Below are positions 62,391 to 64,000 of a stretch of DNA of 64,000 nucleotides, one piece after another. This stretch comes from Massilia arenae (GTDB lineage Bacteria > Pseudomonadota > Gammaproteobacteria > Burkholderiales > Burkholderiaceae_D), in contig NZ_VPFD01000015.1 in assembly GCF_008014745.1 (NCBI RefSeq), forward strand, positions 124,001 to 188,000. The letters are read 5' to 3'. The position numbers and the translations under genes are program-made. A model generated the notes under the pieces. The model saw only the letters and a program-made list of their open reading frames with translations. It had not been told where the DNA came from and ran no database searches. Numbering within the stretch: the first letter of the stretch is position 1; each line of letters opens with the position of its first letter.

Positions 62391-63365
62391 ATGAAGCTCA
62401 AGATGCTGTGCGCTGTCGCGTGCCTGGCTGCCTTCGGCAGCGGCCTGGCCCAAGCCCAGAACTACCCCACCAAGACCATCACCATGATCGTGCCGTTCGC
62501 GGCCGGCGGCCCGACCGACACGGTCGCGCGCCTGGTGGCGCAGTCGATGGGCACCACCCTCAAGCAGCAGATCATCATCGAGAACGTCGGCGGCGCCGGC
62601 GGCACCATCGGTGCGGCGCGCGCGGCCAAGGCCTCGCCCGACGGCTACACCCTGTTCCTGCACCACATCGGCCAGTCGACCGCCCCTGCCCTGTACCGCA
62701 AGCTGCCGTACAACGCGATCGACAGCTTCGAGCCGATCGGCCTGATCACCGACGTGCCGATGACCGTGGTCGCCCGCGGCAACTTCCCGGCCAAGGACAT
62801 GAAAGAGCTGATCACCTACGTCAAGGCCAACAAGGACAAGGTCACCTACGCCCACGCCGGCCTGGGTTCGGCCTCGCACCTGTGCGGCATGCTGCTGCAG
62901 ACCGCGATGGGCGTCGAGCTGACCACCGTGCCCTACAAAGGCACCGGCCCGGCGATGAACGACCTGCTGGGCGGCCAGGTGGACTTCATGTGCGACCAGA
63001 CCACCAACACCACCAGCCAGATCAAGAGCGGCAAGATCAAGGCCTATGGCGTGACCACCAAGACCGTCGTGCCGTCGCTGCCGAACCTGCCGACCCTGGC
63101 CTCGGGCGCGCTGCCGGGCTTCGAAGTGGGCGTCTGGCACGGCCTGTACGCGCCGAAAGGCACGCCGAAGCCGGTCGTGGACGCGCTGGCCAACGCCCTG
63201 CGCGCCTCGCTGCGCGATCCGAACGTGGTCAAGCGCTTCAACGACCTGGGCACCGAGCCGGTGCCGACCAACCAGGCGACGCCGGAAGCGCTGCGCACCC
63301 ACCTCAAGCAGCAGATCGACCTGTGGGGTCCGATCATCAAGAAGGCCGGCGCTTTCGCCGACTAA
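62391..63365 (+). CDS. Bug-family tripartite tricarboxylate transporter substrate-binding protein
   Basis: 324 residues. Signal peptide MKLKMLCAVACLAAFGSGLA QA. Bug fold: NYPTKTITMIVPFAAGGPTD (the conserved P-FxxGGxxD loop), IGAARAAKASPDGYTLFLHH, VPYKGTGPAMNDLLGGQVDF, and terminal VVKRFNDLGTEPVPTN. These receptors capture organic acids or aromatics in the periplasm for a TctAB permease, whose genes follow. A terminator between it and tctB will keep the binding protein more abundant than the permease. Confidence 0.95.
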   Translation: MKLKMLCAVACLAAFGSGLAQAQNYPTKTITMIVPFAAGGPTDTVARLVAQSMGTTLKQQIIIENVGGAGGTIGAARAAKASPDGYTLFLHHIGQSTAPALYRKLPYNAIDSFEPIGLITDVPMTVVARGNFPAKDMKELITYVKANKDKVTYAHAGLGSASHLCGMLLQTAMGVELTTVPYKGTGPAMNDLLGGQVDFMCDQTTNTTSQIKSGKIKAYGVTTKTVVPSLPNLPTLASGALPGFEVGVWHGLYAPKGTPKPVVDALANALRASLRDPNVVKRFNDLGTEPVPTNQATPEALRTHLKQQIDLWGPIIKKAGAFAD

Positions 63366-63385
63366 GCATGAGCATGTGATATCAC

Positions 63386-63419
63386 GCACCGTGCCGGTCC
63401 CACCGGGACGGTGCGTTTT
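63386..63419 (+). terminator. attenuating terminator between Bug receptor and tctB
   Basis: GCACCGT / ACGGTGC outer stem with inner CCGG/CCGG, followed by GTTTTG. Directly after it a 10-bp unit (TTACCTGTCT) repeats about twice. Differential expression is typical of this operon layout. Confidence 0.8.
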
Positions 63420-63526
63420 GCTGTACCTGTCTTACCTGTCTTACCTGCCGCACCGTAGCTGAAACACATTTCGAACCACTGCATCTGTAACACCGCATTT
63501 GCACCACAAAAAAAGGGGACCACCAC

Positions 63527-63991
63527 GTGCCAGCATTCATACGCCACCCAAAGGATTTTTGGAGTGGCATCGTCTTTCTCTTATTCGGCCTCTCCGCCAT
63601 AGTCATCGGCCAGGACTATGAAATGGGCACGGCCGGCCGCATGGGTCCGGCCTACTTCCCGTCCGTGCTCGGCGGCCTGCTGTCGCTGGTCGGTGCTGCG
63701 TCGCTGATCCGCTCGTTCTTCCGCGAGGGCGAACCGATCGGCCGCCTGTACTGGCGCGAACTGGCCCTGGTGCTGGTCGCCGTGCTGCTGTTCGGCTTCC
63801 TGGTGCGCGACGCCGGCCTGATTCCCGCAACCCTGGTGCTGATCATGATCAGCTCCTACGCCGGCCAGAAATTCAACCTGGCCAAGGCGATCGCACTCGC
63901 GATCGGCGCGGCGCTGTTTGCGGTGGGCCTGTTCGTCAAGCTGCTTGGCTTGCCGATGCCCATGTTCGGTCCCTGGTTCGGTGGAGCATAA
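63527..63991 (+). CDS. tctB: tripartite tricarboxylate transporter TctB family protein
   Basis: 154 residues from a GTG start with AGGGGACC upstream. Four TM segments: FWSGIVFLLFGLSAIVIGQD, FPSVLGGLLSLVGAASLIRS, ELALVLVAVLLFGFLV and AIALAIGAALFAVGLFV. TctB is the small membrane component of the TctABC family; it works with TctA, whose start codon is the last thing in the window. Substrate is set by the Bug protein upstream. Typical length and topology. Confidence 0.93.
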   Translation: MPAFIRHPKDFWSGIVFLLFGLSAIVIGQDYEMGTAGRMGPAYFPSVLGGLLSLVGAASLIRSFFREGEPIGRLYWRELALVLVAVLLFGFLVRDAGLIPATLVLIMISSYAGQKFNLAKAIALAIGAALFAVGLFVKLLGLPMPMFGPWFGGA

Positions 63992-63997
63992 TTAAAA

Positions 63998-64000
63998 ATG
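63998..64000 (+). CDS. tctA: start codon of the presumed TctA large membrane subunit (cut by window end)
   Basis: Only the ATG is inside the window. GGAG lies 11 bp before it, overlapping the tctB end, and tctA follows tctB in nearly all such operons. Identity is inferred from gene order alone. Confidence 0.4.

Noticed and set aside
63421-63447. CRISPR-like repeats downstream of the Bug gene
   Set aside because: It is just two to three copies of a 10-bp unit with no spacers.

Overview
This is a 64 kb stretch of GC-rich (about two-thirds G+C), densely packed bacterial chromosome. Gene content and protein style (bkd operon, Bug/Tct transport, PEP-CTERM protein, many TonB receptors, chemoreceptors and cyclic-di-GMP enzymes) suggest a soil or freshwater betaproteobacterium of the Oxalobacteraceae, Massilia-like. 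That placement is inference; there is no rRNA in the window. I see no tRNA, rRNA, CRISPR array or intact mobile element.

Layout. 1-2 kb: end of an amino-acid permease facing a secreted S41-type peptidase. 2.3-7.4 kb: the branched-chain 2-oxoacid dehydrogenase operon (bkdA1, bkdA2, bkdB, lpdV) behind a 20-bp palindrome that looks like a LiuR operator, then a TetR regulator. 8.8-12.2 kb: two tandem, partly homogenised chemoreceptors separated by a perfect 32-bp palindrome. 12.4-24.2 kb: a TonB receptor, an MpaB/DUF2236 oxygenase, two tandem giant hybrid histidine kinases and a response-regulator diguanylate cyclase, closely spaced or overlapping. 24.2-33.2 kb: DedA, AraC, RidA and NarL-type genes; a five-gene minus-strand operon (XapX, isochorismatase-like hydrolase, YtcJ-type amidohydrolase, DUF1275, DUF1211) divergent from a LysR gene; then OsmC and pirin.

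33.4-38.5 kb (minus strand): a putative periplasmic oxidation operon made of a Tat-exported flavin amine oxidase, cytochrome c, an exported RidA and a TonB receptor broken by a frameshift. 38.9-39.6 kb: the N-terminal remnant of a TnsB-like transposase. 39.7-47.5 kb: cytochrome c, a 39-residue membrane peptide, a third chemoreceptor, then a FixL/FixJ-like kinase, its regulator, a single-domain regulator and a GGDEF-EAL protein; three copies of one 18-bp motif lie in front of these genes. 47.7-53.8 kb: a siderophore-type TonB receptor, a Rap1a-like small protein, a LysR/MFS divergent pair, an ankyrin protein and a PEP-CTERM protein. 54-55.6 kb: nnrS and a truncated haemoglobin behind an NsrR-like site. 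55.6-64 kb: a monooxygenase-fold protein, a secreted protein, GNAT, purU, a three-subunit molybdenum aldehyde oxidoreductase (paoABC type), and a Bug/TctB/TctA uptake system cut by the window end.

Two genes (the TonB receptor at 33.4-35.9 kb and the truncated haemoglobin at 55.2 kb) each need one base changed in a short homopolymer to be intact, so either both are recent lesions or the assembly carries homopolymer errors.
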